A stretch of DNA of 64,000 nucleotides. Origin: Rhinolophus ferrumequinum (lineage: Eukaryota; Chordata; Mammalia; Chiroptera; Rhinolophidae). Shown here in pieces: positions 9,686-21,995 of this stretch. The translations under genes were made by a program, and so were the position numbers. Location: positions 10,868,001 through 10,932,000 of the forward strand of contig NC_046292.1 in NCBI RefSeq assembly GCF_004115265.2. Reading direction: 5' to 3'. The first letter of the stretch is position 1, and every line of letters starts with the position of its first letter. Under the pieces are notes generated by a model, which did no database searches, was not told where the DNA came from, and saw only the letters and a list, made by a program, of their open reading frames with translations.

Positions 9686-12600
9686 TCATGCAGGAGGCTC
9701 CCCCAGTTTGCTGGTGGCACTCGTGATCCGTTTATTCTCCCGGAGGTTTCGAAGGCGGGCGCTGAGGCTGCTGATCTCTTCCACGTAGGCATGGGGAACC
9801 CACCCCTTCTCACCATCTGCCAGGCGGACCCCCTCCAGCCAGCCTGGGGGCACACAGGCCAGGAGCAGCATCAGTGGCAGGTATGCGAGGGGACACAGGC
9901 CCTGCACACTTCATCTGCACCCCTGGGGCCCAGGTGACATCATCTCAGCATCTCCCAGCTCCGGAAAGGACCCTGCCTCTAGCTGTGCTTGTTTTTCCTG
10001 ACATCCTGGAAGAAGGGTATTTCCTACTCTTCCCTGTCAGTCACTCTCAATCCTACATCTTTACAATCAGGAAGTTCCTCCTCTTGTCTAACTTGATTCC
10101 TGTGGTTGATCAACACTTGCATAACCTTCTCCTGTGAGGTCTTAGCCATCTAGCTACCTCCTGCCCACACAAGTCCTATCAGGGGCGCCGTCCCAGGAGG
10201 CCCCTCTCACCGTCACTGGTCCGGGTCCTCACTGCCAGGATGTCAGTCTTCTCCAAGGTCAGCTCGTCCGGCTGCAGTGCCTTGTATGTCCTGACACACT
10301 GAACCTGGGGGTGGTCTGACAGCCCAAGGGAGTCTGAGAGAGTCCCCAGGGCATGATGGGGCAGGCAGGGGGGGAGGGAGGGGCTGTAGGAGGAAGTAAG
10401 GGGGTGGGAAGGTGGCTGCTGCTTCTTTCCCTCGGCCCCTCCCTAGCCCACCATGGTCACTCTTCTCCTCTCTTACCCTAAACATAGCTCTAGGTGAGTC
10501 CAGTCCCCCCGGCTTTGGTTACTGCTTCGGTGCCCAGGGCTCTCACCTCCCCAGCTCAATCCAACACCTTGCTCCTGACCTCGAGGCCAATGTCCAACTG
10601 CCCCCAGACACCCCCATGGAACAGTAATGGCCCCTTCGTATGCCCCTTGGTGCTTTCTGCTGCTCCCTCCAGTCTATCCTTCTCCACTGGGATTCAAGCC
10701 ACCTCACTCCCCCATTTATAACCCTCCAGGGCTTCCTTCCTGTTCTTCTTAGAATGAACTCCAAGTCCTCCTTGCAACCTACACAGCCCTGCGTGGTCTG
10801 GCGTTGTCCCCCTGCTAACCTCCTCTCCTCCCCTCTTCTTCCTCTCTCCACTTCACCCATGAAGCTCAGCCACACTTGGTCACCCTGCTGTTCTTCAAAC
10901 ACTCTAAGCTCCCCTCTGCCTCAGGGCCTTTGCACTGGCTGTTCCTCCTTCCAGAAGTGCTCTCCCCAGGTCTTTTCATGGCTGTCCCTCCTTATCCTTC
11001 AGGGGCCTTCCCTGACCACCTCTTTGGAATGGGAAGCTCACCCCCAGCCTAAACAGGACTCTTAGCTCAAGCCAGAAAATCTGCTCCCATCCAGGCCTTC
11101 AATTCTCAGTATCACACAAGGTGAGCTGGTAGCGCTGGGGAAACCACAGGCTTTGGGGTCACACCTGGTTTGAATCCCAGCTCTGCCACCTACTGGCTGT
11201 GTGACCTTGGGCAAGTTACTTAACATTTCTGAGCCTCAGTTTTCTCAAATGAGAAATGAGTCCACTTAACAGAGCTGTTGTAAGGACTAAGTAGAATGAT
11301 TGCATATATAAAGCCTCTAACACCAGGCCTGACACATGGCAGGTACTGGCTCAGCCCTAACTCCCCTGCTCAGAAACCTTCAATAGCTACCTAGTACCCT
11401 TCGTCAAGGTCTTCTGTGATTGGGCTGCACCCTGGCTTACCCGTCTTATTCCACACCCAAAGGACAAGTCTCTATGTCCACGGAGCACCTCCACCTGCCA
11501 CCACCCCCACCTCCCCACACGCCCTGGCCACTCTGGTTCCTGCCCTATTGCAAATGATACAAAGATAGAGACAGATCTGGGTTCTGTCCCAGCTCTGCCA
11601 CTTGCTAGTTGGGTGAACTTGGACAAGACATTTTGTCTCTCTGAATCTCTGCTTTCTAACTTGGAAAATGGGCTTCTGTGGGGATGAAATAGGAACATAT
11701 AAAAAGCATTGTCAACTCCAGTGTACACGGGGGTCGGCCTGTCCTATGTGAATCCTGCCCATCCTTCAAAGCTATGCAGAGCTGGCCGGTTTATCTCTCT
11801 CCCTGGTAGCCCTGCTGGTCACATGGCACCCAGGATTGGAGGGAAGGAGAAATGAGGTACCCAGCCCAGGGGAGGCTGGCACAGAAGGGAGGAGGGTGGC
11901 AGGCTGCTACCTTTCCCCTCGCTGATGACCTCCTTGTCCTCCTGGCGGCTGGATGGGCACATGGCGGAGATCCATCGCTGCTTCTCACTTCTAGGGAGGG
12001 GAAGCTGAGTTATCACAACATGCAAACTGCAGTCTCCCAGGGACAGGGAGGCAAAATGGCTGGGAGAAAGGGGTATGAAATCCAGACCCAGAACCCAGGT
12101 CATGTCTTCCCCACCCCAGGGCTCACCTCTAGTTCTTTCCAAGCCTGTGCTCCACCCAGTTCTGAGCATAAGAACAGAGAGCAGACCCAGAACTCCCCGG
12201 GTGCCAGCTCTGCCTGTGTCCTGCCCTATGCCACAATCGTAAAGCCAGAGGAAAAGGCCTGTGCCTGCCTGGGGGCTCCTCTCTCCCCATACCCAGGCCC
12301 ACTCACTCCGTCCTGGCTCTCAGCAGGAACTGGTGCTTCGCATGCTGCCCGTGGAGCAGCTGAAGGAGGAACACGTGTCCAGGGATGCCCTGGGGCTTCA
12401 GGCTGAGGTCCTTCACCTGCAGCTCGGACATCTTGGCGTGGACAAAGACAGCAAACTTCCCTAGCCTGCAGGGCGGGGGAGGCGAGGTCAGCCTGGCCTC
12501 GTGCTCCGGCTCCCAGCCCCCACCCTCAGGACCAGGCAAGTTCTGATGAAAGGCAGGAGAAGGGCTCATTTGCCTCTCTAGCACTCTCCCCAAGGAAACT

Positions 12601-15600
12601 TGGCTGCGCAGGGCACCACCTCCCTGGCAGCCAGCAGTCCCCAAAAGGAACTGGGCGCTGTGTTGCTGCCAGCTCACTGACAGATGGAAGGTGAGAAGAC
12701 CATGCTGTCAACTTCTCTCTGAGCCTCTGCTCTGAGCCCCGGTTCTAAAGAGCCAACTGGGCAGCAACTCTGATGAGACCTCTGAACCATTTAGTGTCTG
12801 ACTTGCTAAGTGGTCTAGAAGTTGAAATTTGTCTCTTGTTTGCCACTCTATTCCCACAATGTGGGTCCAATAAACACTTGCAGGAAGGATCGGTGAGTTG
12901 GAGGGGCAGGTGAAGATGTTCCATAGGTCCTTTCATCCCAGTTCATCTGAAAAGAACTATCTCCCACTCCCACTCAGAGGCCTTCACCGTTCCCCATTCC
13001 AAGGAAAGATCCCACCAAGTTCCTAAGAGGCAACTCAGTCATGATTCTCCCTTCTCCCTCCCCCAACCCCACTCCCCACCAGCTATGTCCTATCTGTCAA
13101 TCTCCTTATAGTCCCCAGAATTCACTTATCCCGAGCCCCCTACCTCTCCTGGAGCATCTACTCTCAGCTGGGCAATTGCAAGAACTTCCAGTATCTCCCC
13201 TTACAATCCATCCTCCAAATTGGTTAGGGGTAAAACCACTCCTCTGCTTAACTCTCTATGCTCCCTACTGCCCTCAGAAAGTACAGCCTCTGTACCCTGA
13301 CTTTCAACACCCCAACTTCCCTCTCCTGCCCTTCCCCTCTTCAAATCCAGCCTTCATCTCCCCCAAACACATTTTGCTCTTATACCTTCTGGTGACTTTG
13401 CTATATCCCCCCAAACTTCTCTACCTGGAAAACTCCTACTTATCCTTCAAAACCCAGCTCATATGCCTTTTCCTCTGTGATGCTTTACTGGTTCTCACCC
13501 AACACCAGGGTATGCTGCAGTACCAGTGTACCCTTCCATCAAAACCCTGACCAGGATGCATTTTCATGGGTCTGAGAACTCCTGTGAGCAGAGAACAAGT
13601 CCCATTCGTCTCTATATGCCCAGTACCCATCAGAGGGCCCACTACGGAACAGGGGTTCAGTGATGCTTTATTGAATGAACAAATAAATCAGGAACGAACT
13701 CCTCCCCTAGCATAAGATGTCCATCCTTGATCACATCTAGCCTTAAGGCTTACCCGACTCAGGAAGTCCTCTTCCTCATCCCTCACTTACACCAATCACA
13801 GCCAAGACTGAGTGAGTCCTCACTATGTCCTAGGCACTGTGCTAAGCTCTTCATGAATTATTATCCTATGGACTCTCCCCACATGGTAGTCTCTATTTTA
13901 CAGGTGGAAGACAGGCTAGTACAGTGGTTAAGGGCCTGGGATGTGGCATGAGACAGGCTCCTGCATTTAGCAGTTACGTGCTCTTCAGAATAACAAGGGT
14001 GCCTACCTCCCAGGGAGCTGTTTGGAGGACGAAGGGAATGATCCACATAGGATGTCTGGCACAGCATAGGCACTCAGGAAAGGTTATTTATTATCATTAG
14101 GACTCAGGGCAGAGCTAGGACTCCAGCGCTACCCTCTCAATCCCAGCTCTAATTGGCTTAAGCTCAGAGCAGCCTCAAAGCCCTCTGCACACAGTCCAGC
14201 CATTGATTCTTGGGTCTGGAAGATGAACTTGCCTCGAATCTCCGCCCTTCCTGCAGGAGACTCCTAGACTCAGGCTGCCCTGGCAACACAGGCTGGCACA
14301 GGCTGGGATTCCCTGGCCCAGCGATGGACTGGTTGTAAGCCCACTGGTGGGGAAGAAGAGAGTCTAGCTCCAATCTATCTCCCCCTGCACCCTGCCCCGA
14401 CTCACTCCTTCCGCCGGGAGAGCAGCAAGCAGTCATTAAAGAGGTGCAGGTACACCGCCTTGCTGGACAGCTTCAGCTTGGCGGGGGGCGCCGCAGGCAG
14501 TGGTGCCAGCTCCACCAGCTCCCCATGCCGCACCAGCCAGCGGGCCTGAGAGATCAGCGGGAAGATCTGAGAGGATGAAGGAGGCAAGGGAGAGGACAGG
14601 TCAGGCCCGAGGCAGCAGGGCAGAGAGCACAGGCCAGGGATGGGAGGCTGTGAGCAGTGATGAAGTGGCCTGAAGACCCCAGGGAAGGAAGGGGCAAGAC
14701 TTCCCCTTTACGTGCCCATCCCGCCCGCTGCAGGCATGCACCTTGCCCTCGAAGTGGATCTTTTTGCTCAGGTGGATGAGCTCCTCCGTCCTCTTCATGG
14801 ACTGCACACTGGCATTGCACTCTTGTACCAGCTGGGGAGGTCGTGAGTGGGTCACCTGCAGCCCCCCAACCCTGGCTCCCAGAGCCCAGCCTCAGACTCC
14901 CCCCTAGGAACCAGAGGCTCTGAAGGCTGGGCCTCTTTTAGAGACACAGGAGGTTCAGGGAGGCCCTCGGGAGCCAGACAACCCCTGCCCTGCTAAGCTC
15001 ACCTCCTTGAGCGCATTGAAGGCCTTGGTGGCCATGGCTTCGTCTTCAGAGCCCTGTGCTGTCCGCTTCAGGATGTTCTGGAGGGCGAGGTGGGTGCAAT
15101 GAGGCAGGCCACGACCTCCCCCTCTGACCCTGTCCACCTGTGGGTGCCCCAAGGGACTGTGGCGGGCAGGCACCGTGGCATCTCCCTTGCCCAGCCCTCA
15201 CTGCAGCCTGGTGCCCTCTAGGTACCTCCACCAGCATCTTAAGGCGAGTGATCCTCTGAAATGGCAGGATGAGGAAGGAGGTGAGGGGCAGACGTTGGCA
15301 CACAGGAGACTCTTCCAGGCGAGCCAAGATGCTGGGGAACTTGGGGTTCTCCAGGCTGGAAAATAGGGAGAGGTCTGGGGTCACAGGCTGGCCTGAATTC
15401 CTGGGATCCATGACCCCAGCCACCCTGTTGGTGCTACAGGTGACTTCTCAATACATCCTTCCTGCATCCTGGTCACAGACCTCTTTTTCAGGGACCCCTC
15501 CCTCTCAGGCCACCCTTCCTCACTCAGTACTCTGCATTTACTCCAACTTGAGACTCCCTCTATCCTCCCCCCTTTCAAAGTCCCCAGCCCTACAGCAGGC

Positions 15601-18600
15601 GCTGGTAGGTGCGCTCCTGGTAAGCCTGGTTGGTGACGTAGGGCAGGTAGACGCGGCGGAAGGCCGGGCAGTGGTGCAACACAACGTCGCACACACTGAA
15701 GCGCAGGACATCAGCCTCCAGCCGCTGCTCCAGGTCCTGCAGGAACCTGAGGGGTCGGCGAGCGGTCAGGGCCAGAGTGAGACCCCAGACTTAGGAACCC
15801 GACCAATCGCAGGCTCAGACCCCCCATCCCAAGGCCAGGCCATTCCCTCACCTCTCGCTGGTGCTCTTGACCTCGGGCAGTTTGGAAAACAGCCACTGCT
15901 TGTCCTGCGTCCCCAGACACTCGCTCAACTCAACCGAGCCTAAGAAGTGACCCACGGCCACCGACAGGCTGTGGATGTATGAGGCCTCGGACGTGATCAG
16001 TTCAAACTTGGCCTGAGCAAGGGCGGACGCGGGTTGAACAGGCTGGGCCAGCCCACCCCGGATGCCCTTGCCTCCAATACCTTATTCACCGCTCTACCAA
16101 GGCCAGACACCACCTTCCTACACATAGCCGCACCCCGTGTCCCTGCCCCTCCACTAGCCTCACTCCTGATCTGCTGCCTGGTGGGGTTCGGGACCCGCCT
16201 CCTGCCGCGCACAATCGTTCAATCTAACTGGGACCCTCGACTGAGCCCCAACACCGCCCACGGAGCCCGGCCCCAGTCGTTCTGTGGCCCTGCCCCCCCC
16301 ACTGCCCCGCCCCTGCTCCTGGCCCCGCCTGGGCGCCAGGCAGTTTCGCTGCGGATGGCTCGGCTACTCCCCAGTCGGTACTATCAGCGATCCCTCCTCC
16401 TCCGTCTCGGCCGCATTCCGCCCCTCCTCCGCCCTGCGTTATCCCAGGCCTCGCCCCCGTTGGCCCCGCCCTGACCCCGCCCCGCCCCCGCCCCTTTGCC
16501 CAGCCTCTCAGCTGGCCTTCGGCTCCCAGGCTCCTCAGTCCCTGCTTGCAGCCAGCCCCGCCTTGTCAGGTCCTAGCATCCACCTTCACATTAACGGTCC
16601 CATCGGCCCCATCCTCTTGGGCCCCGCGTTTCCCGCTGGCTCCCATGCCCACCTTCTGCAGTTTACTGTCCCGCTGGCCCGGTAGCCCTGTGGCCCGGGT
16701 CCCGGCTAAGTCCAGGGTTCACGTATTCCTGGCCCGCCCCTTCTGTTGCCCCACCCCCTCTGGTCCCAGGATCACCTCCCAAGACCAGTAGCCGGGCTGG
16801 ACCGCCCCGCCGGGTCCCCGCGCGCACCTCCTGCAGTTTGCAGTCGCGCAGGCTCAGCGTGGCCAGGACGCCGCTGCCTCGCACATCGGGGATGTCCTGC
16901 CACAGCGAGAAGGTGGAGCCTCGTGCCGAACGCTGCGCCCGGAAGGAGCTGCTCGGGGAGAGGTTGGCGCGCGGCGGCCCGGGCCCCTCCTCCGCTCCCT
17001 CGGCCTCGTCCCCAGGGCCCTCCTCCTCGCGCTGCTGCCGCCGCAGTTCGCGGGCGCTGGCCACGTCGCTGTATTCCTGGTAGAGGACGGCTGGGCGGGG
17101 AGAGGGGCGGGGGAGGGCTGTGGGGCACCCGTCCGCTGCCCGGCTCCTCCCTGACTCCTCCAAGAGCCCGCCTCAACAGGCCTTTCGACGGTTCAGGTAG
17201 CAGGACACTGAATTCATTCATTTACTCACTCATTTCATGAACACTGCTTGAGCACCAACTGAGGGCAAGCCTCTGTGCTGCACACTGAGAACCTAGCTCT
17301 CTCTCTCTCTCACACAGGATCCCTACTTCTCAACTCTCAAAACCCCAGTTACCCAGTGTCCCCAAATCCCCAGGCCCTTCCCCATGACCTCCTCCCACGT
17401 ACAGTTAAGGAGGAACCGTGACTGGCGTCGCTCGTTGTCACCCCTGGAACCCAGAGCTGACTCTTCCTGGGAGTCCAGCCTAGGAAAGAGAGAACGTCAG
17501 GGCTCTTCTTTGCCTGCACCTCTGCCTCAGGCCTGATCCCAGAGTGGGAGGTGGTACCTGGACTCAGGCCAGCTGCCATGGCCCCCGGTTGGGTCAACAG
17601 GGGCTGCCATCGCCACACCATCCACCCTCATCTCCACACTGCGGGACTCCCTTCCAGATGTTTTCCCTGGAGACGGCAAGAGCTGAGAGTGGGTGGTCCC
17701 AAGAGTGGCCCTGGCCACCGAGGCACCACACTCCAGCTGACCAGCACCCAGTCTCAGGTGTCCAGTGAGTTGACCTTGCCTCACCCCACATCTGTTTCAT
17801 GGGCTGCTTTTAGGGCCAATGGGAGGAGCTGGTACCTTCCCGGGCTGCTCCAGTGCCTGACCCAGAGGTTAGTGCCCTGGCTGCCGAATTCCGCCCCAGG
17901 CGCAGGGAGGAGTGCAGCCGGGTCATCAGCTCAGAGGCTGAGAAGCGTCTCCGCTCAGGCCCCTCAAGGCCCACTCGGGTGGGCCCAGACAGCTCCAGCG
18001 GCCTGGGCTCCTCTGTGTTCAGGGTCTGCTCTGCCATCTGGCCAGGCTCGAGGAAGACCGCTTGGGGCTCGGGGCTGCCAGGGGCTTCTTCACGCTGGTA
18101 CACTCGCATCTTGCGCCCTGCAGGGAGGTGGGGTGAAAGCACAGGCTGGCATCCACTGGGGTCTCTCCCCACCTCATCTCTGCTGCTGTCCCATGGCCCT
18201 AAGCATCTGGGTGATGTGCCCAAGTGAAAGGGCAATGTGTTTGCTGAGATCTGGTCCCAGGAAATGGGATCAACAAGAGGAGAGAGAGCACATGCCTGAC
18301 TGCAAGGTAGGCAAAGGGCCAGAGAGCCCTGGACCGCCACTCACTTGCTGTGTAACCTCAGACAAGTCACTTGTCTTCCCTGAGCTCCAGTTCCCTATCA
18401 CTAAAATCTACCACTTGACCTGCCTGTTTGGGAAACTCTGGGGCTTAAGAGTCCTAAATAGCCACCCAACCTCTCCCCTATCTGCCCCACCGGGCCACCA
18501 CCCCTCATCCAGAGTAACTCACAAGCTGACTTCTTCTCTGAGCCATGGCTGGCCCGGCGCTGTGGCTGTGGGTGCTGGGGATTCCAGGGTCCTTCCAGAG

Positions 18601-18937
18601 CTGGGGGCTGGGCACTAGGACAGTGTGGCCAGCTGCCAGCCCTGCTGGGCCGCATCCCTCCACTGGTGGAGATCTCGTTGTCTGGGACTCCTGGGGATGG
18701 GGGCCATAGCAGCCCTTGGAGAGGAGCAGGGGTCCCCAGGGACCAGCGGCTGCCAGGAACCTGCAGCTCCTCTGGGGTGACAGGGAAGAGATCCAGACAC
18801 ACAGGGCTTGGGGGCTGCAGGGTGGGCAACTCCGCAAAGGACAGACTTTCCTGCTGGCACACAGCTACTGGGTGGCGGGCAGTGCTAGCTGGCCCGGCCA
18901 GGTGGGGCTGGAGGGTGGCAGGTGGCCCACAGTCCAT
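9686..18937 (-). CDS. ARHGEF19: Rho guanine nucleotide exchange factor 19 (WGEF), all coding exons
   Basis: Fifteen coding exons, read right to left: 18523-18937, 17836-18117, 17558-17666, 17403-17479, 16828-17090, 15852-16012, 15594-15746, 15226-15355, 15003-15077, 14742-14831, 14406-14566, 12307-12465, 11911-11990, 10211-10315, 9686-9843. All junctions are GT-AG, phases agree, and the sum is 2418 nt, giving 805 residues (human about 802). The start reads [13 protein letters not shown] at 18937, inside the exon whose acceptor is at 18966. Order of parts: Ser/Pro-rich N-terminus (1-380), DH domain from [16 protein letters not shown] (about 383-570, with [20 protein letters not shown]), PH domain (about 590-705), SH3 (about 720-775, [17 protein letters not shown]), stop after TSKLGEPPA. 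Family knowledge: it activates RhoA in Wnt/planar-polarity and actin signalling. No frame damage is visible. Confidence 0.95.
9960..10140. repeat. CR1/L3-like fragment in the last ARHGEF19 intron
   Basis: Contains 'ccttctcctgtgaggtcttag' and 'caggaagttcctcctcttgtctaac', resembling the CR1/L3 signature seen at about 1.6 kb. Short and diverged. Confidence 0.4.
10600..11045 (+). repeat. L2 LINE 3' fragment
   Basis: Very recognisable L2 text in order: 'aaccctccagggcttccttcc', 'cagccctgcgtggtctggc', 'cctcagggcctttgcactggc' and 'cttcaggggccttccctgacc'. Lies in an ARHGEF19 intron; the Leu/Ser-rich open frames over it are not genes. Confidence 0.75.
11125..11350 (+). repeat. MIR SINE, nearly complete
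   Basis: One of the clearest MIRs in the window: 'gaatcccagctctgccacc', 'ctgtgtgaccttgggcaag', 'cttaacatttctgagcctcag', and the tail 'aacaccaggcctgacacatgg'. ARHGEF19 intron. Confidence 0.85.
11565..11715 (+). repeat. MIR SINE fragment
   Basis: Shows 'ctgtcccagctctgccacttg', 'gggtgaacttggacaagac' and 'ctaacttggaaaatgggc'. Same ARHGEF19 intron as the previous MIR. Confidence 0.7.
13190..13650 (+). repeat. L2-class LINE fragment
   Basis: Pyrimidine-rich L2-like text ending with 'ccttcaaaacccagctcatatg' and 'gtctctatatgcccagtaccc', then 'aggggttcagtgatgctttattg'. Diverged; its 169-residue open frame is repeat-derived. Confidence 0.55.
13915..14085 (+). repeat. MIR SINE fragment
   Basis: Contains 'tacagtggttaagggcctggg', 'gtgcctacctcccagggagctg' and 'ctggcacagcataggcactc', ending at an AT-rich 'ttatttattatcatt'. 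Lies in the ARHGEF19 intron between exons 14406-14566 and 12307-12465. Confidence 0.7.
16440..16500 (-). promoter_or_regulatory. Intragenic GC-box cluster in ARHGEF19
   Basis: On the transcribed strand this reads as several GGGGCGGGG/GGGGCGG Sp1-type boxes in about 60 bases, within a CpG-rich stretch spanning about 16.2-17.1 kb. It lies just upstream (transcript sense) of the exon at 15852-16012, which begins the DH domain. It may be only a CpG-rich gene body, or an internal promoter. Confidence 0.35.
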
Positions 18938-19509
18938 TCCTCCTTTGCTCTGCCGCTCACCTGGGCCTGCAGAGGAGAAGGTATCAGAGCCAGACACAGG
19001 ACAGCAGGGCTGCCCAGGAAGGCACCATGTCCTGGAGGCCTGGACAAACCCTTGTGTGTAGACATATGTACACACATATGTACAAGGACACTCACACACC
19101 TAATTATATAGGAATAGCTAATACTTACTTCCCACTTAATGAATGATAGGCCAAGTGCTTTATACATTTTAATTCATTTAATCCTCATAACAACCCTGAG
19201 TTGATGCTATTATTGTCCCCATCCTATAGGTGAGGAAAGCGAGGTGCAAATGTTATTTGGGGAATGATGAAGCCCAGGCAGTCTAGCACCTGAGTGTGCG
19301 CTTTTAACCACTTTGTACATTTTCTAACTCTCAATGACATGATCAGATGTCGCTACATACACTATCACACAAGTCTGTGGATGTTCCATGCACATCCACA
19401 CACATTTTCCCCCAAGTACACACACTGACATACATACTGTCACAGATACACTCAGACATTCCAAATTCACACACTCACACATTCACACACACTTTTGTAC
19501 ATAGCTACA

Positions 19510-19512
19510 TAT

Positions 19513-19560
<48 letters not shown>
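19510..19560 (+). repeat. (CA)n microsatellite
   Basis: About 22 uninterrupted CA units, embedded in a wider CA-rich tract at about 19360-19650 ('acacactcacacattcacacac'). Likely polymorphic. Confidence 0.95.
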
Positions 19561-19564
<4 letters not shown>

Positions 19565-20052
19565 ACCCATCAGATATTTACATATCCACTCAAGCTTTCT
19601 CAACACTCCAGTTCCATTCACACTCACACACCAGGCTGTAGACACACACACACACAGGCCCAGAAGTCCTGGCTTTGCTGTTACCCAACCTCCTCTCCTA
19701 TGCCCAGAGTTGCAGGCTTCAGCGCTGAGTGGTGCCCACACCCATGCCAAGCTGGCTGGGAGGGTCACTCACAGACTGGCAGGCGCACCACTACGCAGAT
19801 CAGGCTGGGCCCTCCCAGGAGAAGGGCAGGGAGGTGTCCCAGACCCCAAGTTTAGGGCGAGGGAGAGTATCTTCCCTACCCCAGCTCCCAGCCCCGGGAT
19901 CAGGCCAGGCTGAACGGGTCTTGTCTGGGCAGGAAGTCGACCCAGGGAGGCTGCCGGAGCCTCAGGACAGGCCTGATGATTGATCCAGGGGTCCAAGCCC
20001 CCACAGCCCTTGCCCCGTGGCCCTCCGCTGCTGCCCTCCTGCAGCCCCTCAC

Positions 20053-20150
20053 CTCTCCAGCTGAGGCCCGCTGCCGATGTTCAGCTGCTCCAGCAGGGGA
20101 AGCCCTCTCTGCCCAGCTGGCTGGGGGAGATCCCACCCAGACAAAGAGTT
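20053..20150 (-). other. ARHGEF19: Candidate noncoding first exon of ARHGEF19
   Basis: On the minus strand GCTGGAGAG|GTGAGGGG offers a strong donor with the exon ending at 20053, about 1.1 kb upstream of the ATG exon, in a GC-rich setting. The right (5') limit is a guess. An upstream 5' UTR exon must exist because the ATG exon starts with an acceptor at 18966, but other donors between 19 and 20.5 kb remain possible. Confidence 0.3.
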
Positions 20151-20324
20151 TGATTCATCAAACCCTGTGGTGAGGCAAGCGGTAGGGAGGGAGGGAGCAG
20201 GCAGCGGCTGGGCGGGGGCCTACCCTAGCCTGGCCTCATTGTGGGCAGGCGGGGCAGCAAGGACCCCCCCACCCCAGAGGCCCCTCAGGCCAAAGGGGCA
20301 GTGCCCAGCCTGGCAGTGCCAGAA

Positions 20325-20525
20325 GACCCAGGAGACAGAGACTGAGATAGACCTAGAGAACAGGGACCCTTTAGATAGCAACTCAGAAACTGAGACCCAA
20401 AACACTGAAAACCAGAAATCATGGACCCAGAGATAGAGACAGACTCTGAAAATTTCAGACAGACCAGATACTCAGAGACAGATGTGAAGCCCAGAAAACG
20501 CCAGGGAGACAGATGGACGAATGTT
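20325..20525 (+). repeat. Degenerate purine-rich GAGACAGA-type tandem tract
   Basis: About 200 bases of irregular repeats of GAGACAGAG, GAGACCCA and CTGAGA-like units, strongly poor in C/T on this strand. It yields a Glu/Thr-rich open frame that I do not regard as a gene. Confidence 0.55.
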
Positions 20526-21879
20526 TCATGCCCCGCAGGGTTGCCAGACCAGTGGGGAAGCCAAAACAAAAACAGTTACAATTCAGCTTGGCAAGAGCAG
20601 AGCCAGAAGAACCATCAGAGTAGGATGCTGGGCTCTACTCAACCCTAGCATTCCAGGAAGGCTTCCTGGAGGAAGTAATAGCTAACCGTTCTGGCTGAAA
20701 TACCCAGGGACCCAGTGCACATACATAGGGAGAAAGCTTTGGCCTTAAAGAAGCAGTGACAGTGTCAGTGACTCTGGAAGAAAGTGAGGGAAGAGAGGAC
20801 CCAGTGGGGACAGCTGGCTCTGACTGGGCCCCACTCTCTCTGCATAACCCCTCTACTCTTCCCCTGTTCTCTTCATCCCCTGCCTTGGTATGGATTGGGG
20901 TGGGGGTCGTCCTAAGGGACAGTTACGGCTTTAGCTTGTACCTTAAGCTTCTGTCCATCTAAGCAAGTCTCTCAGTTTTCTCATCTGGCAAATAGAGTAG
21001 TCCTGTCAACTGCGAAATGCTAATATGAGAATGAAGGATTACGCATGTAGCACATAGTGGGAACTTTGTCGTTAATAATCATTCTTCTGATTATGATTAG
21101 TCTTTCTCCAGTCAAGGGGATGGCTTGGGCCATCACACAGATGGGAAAACTGAGGCAGTGAGGGTGAGACACCCCCTCTTTCTAGGAGCATGTGGCAGGA
21201 GACATGGGACCACTGCCCACCAGACAGGTCTCTCTCTCTCCAGGAACCATAAGTCCTCAACAGAGAAGTCCCACTTGCTTCTGTAGGCACACAGGTGCGA
21301 GAATACACACATGCCCCTGCTCCCTTATATTCTGAAAGATTCTCTCCACTTGGGTTCTGGAAGCCCCTGGAGGGCAGGAAGAAGCCTTCCCCCCCACCCC
21401 CCACCCCTTCAGTTGCAGAAATAACTGAGCGGAAAAAAAGATGGAGCTCTTGGGGCCGGAATACCCCCTCCTAAGACCTCAAAGAAGAAAGCTGGGTGAA
21501 TGTTGGGTGGTGGTGGTAGAAGACATTTTGGGGAGATGGGGTCAGAGGCAGGTCCCTGGAGGGGGGAGCCAGGAGTGAGTCAGCCTCCACCTCTGTCCAG
21601 GCTGCGGGGTGATGGGAATGACCCATCTACCTGGGCTGCTTGCCCTCCGGCCTTCCAGGGATGTGACCCACTGACCCTCAATGCTGGGGACCGAAGAGGG
21701 ACCGAGTTGTGTTCATATTGTGTGTAGCTCACCTCTGCTAGGAAAATAAGTAAAAAACCTCAGGAAGAGAACTGGCCTAGGTAGCAGGGACATTAGCTAC
21801 CCAAGACATGACCACAGGATACTCGAGCACCCACTAGGCAAGACATTCTGGAACCCATTGGGGAAATCCCCTGCCAAGA

Positions 21880-21995
21880 TTCAAAGCCCATGTGACACGG
21901 ACCAGCTGTGTGGCCTTCGGCAAGTCACAGCCTGTCCCTGGGCCTCAGTGTCCCCACCTGTAAAGTAGCCCCTAAGGCCCCTTCTGGCTGCCCTT
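21880..21995 (+). repeat. MIR SINE fragment
   Basis: Reads 'ccagctgtgtggccttcggc', 'aagtcacagcctgtccctggg' and 'cagtgtccccacctgtaaag'. 5' half missing. Confidence 0.65.

Noticed and set aside
17551-18618. 355-codon open frame on the plus strand
   Set aside because: It is antisense to the first ARHGEF19 coding exons, has no domain or splice logic, and arises from their GC-rich composition.
19360-19650. Regularly spaced repeats resembling a CRISPR array
   Set aside because: Simple CA microsatellite in a eukaryotic genome.
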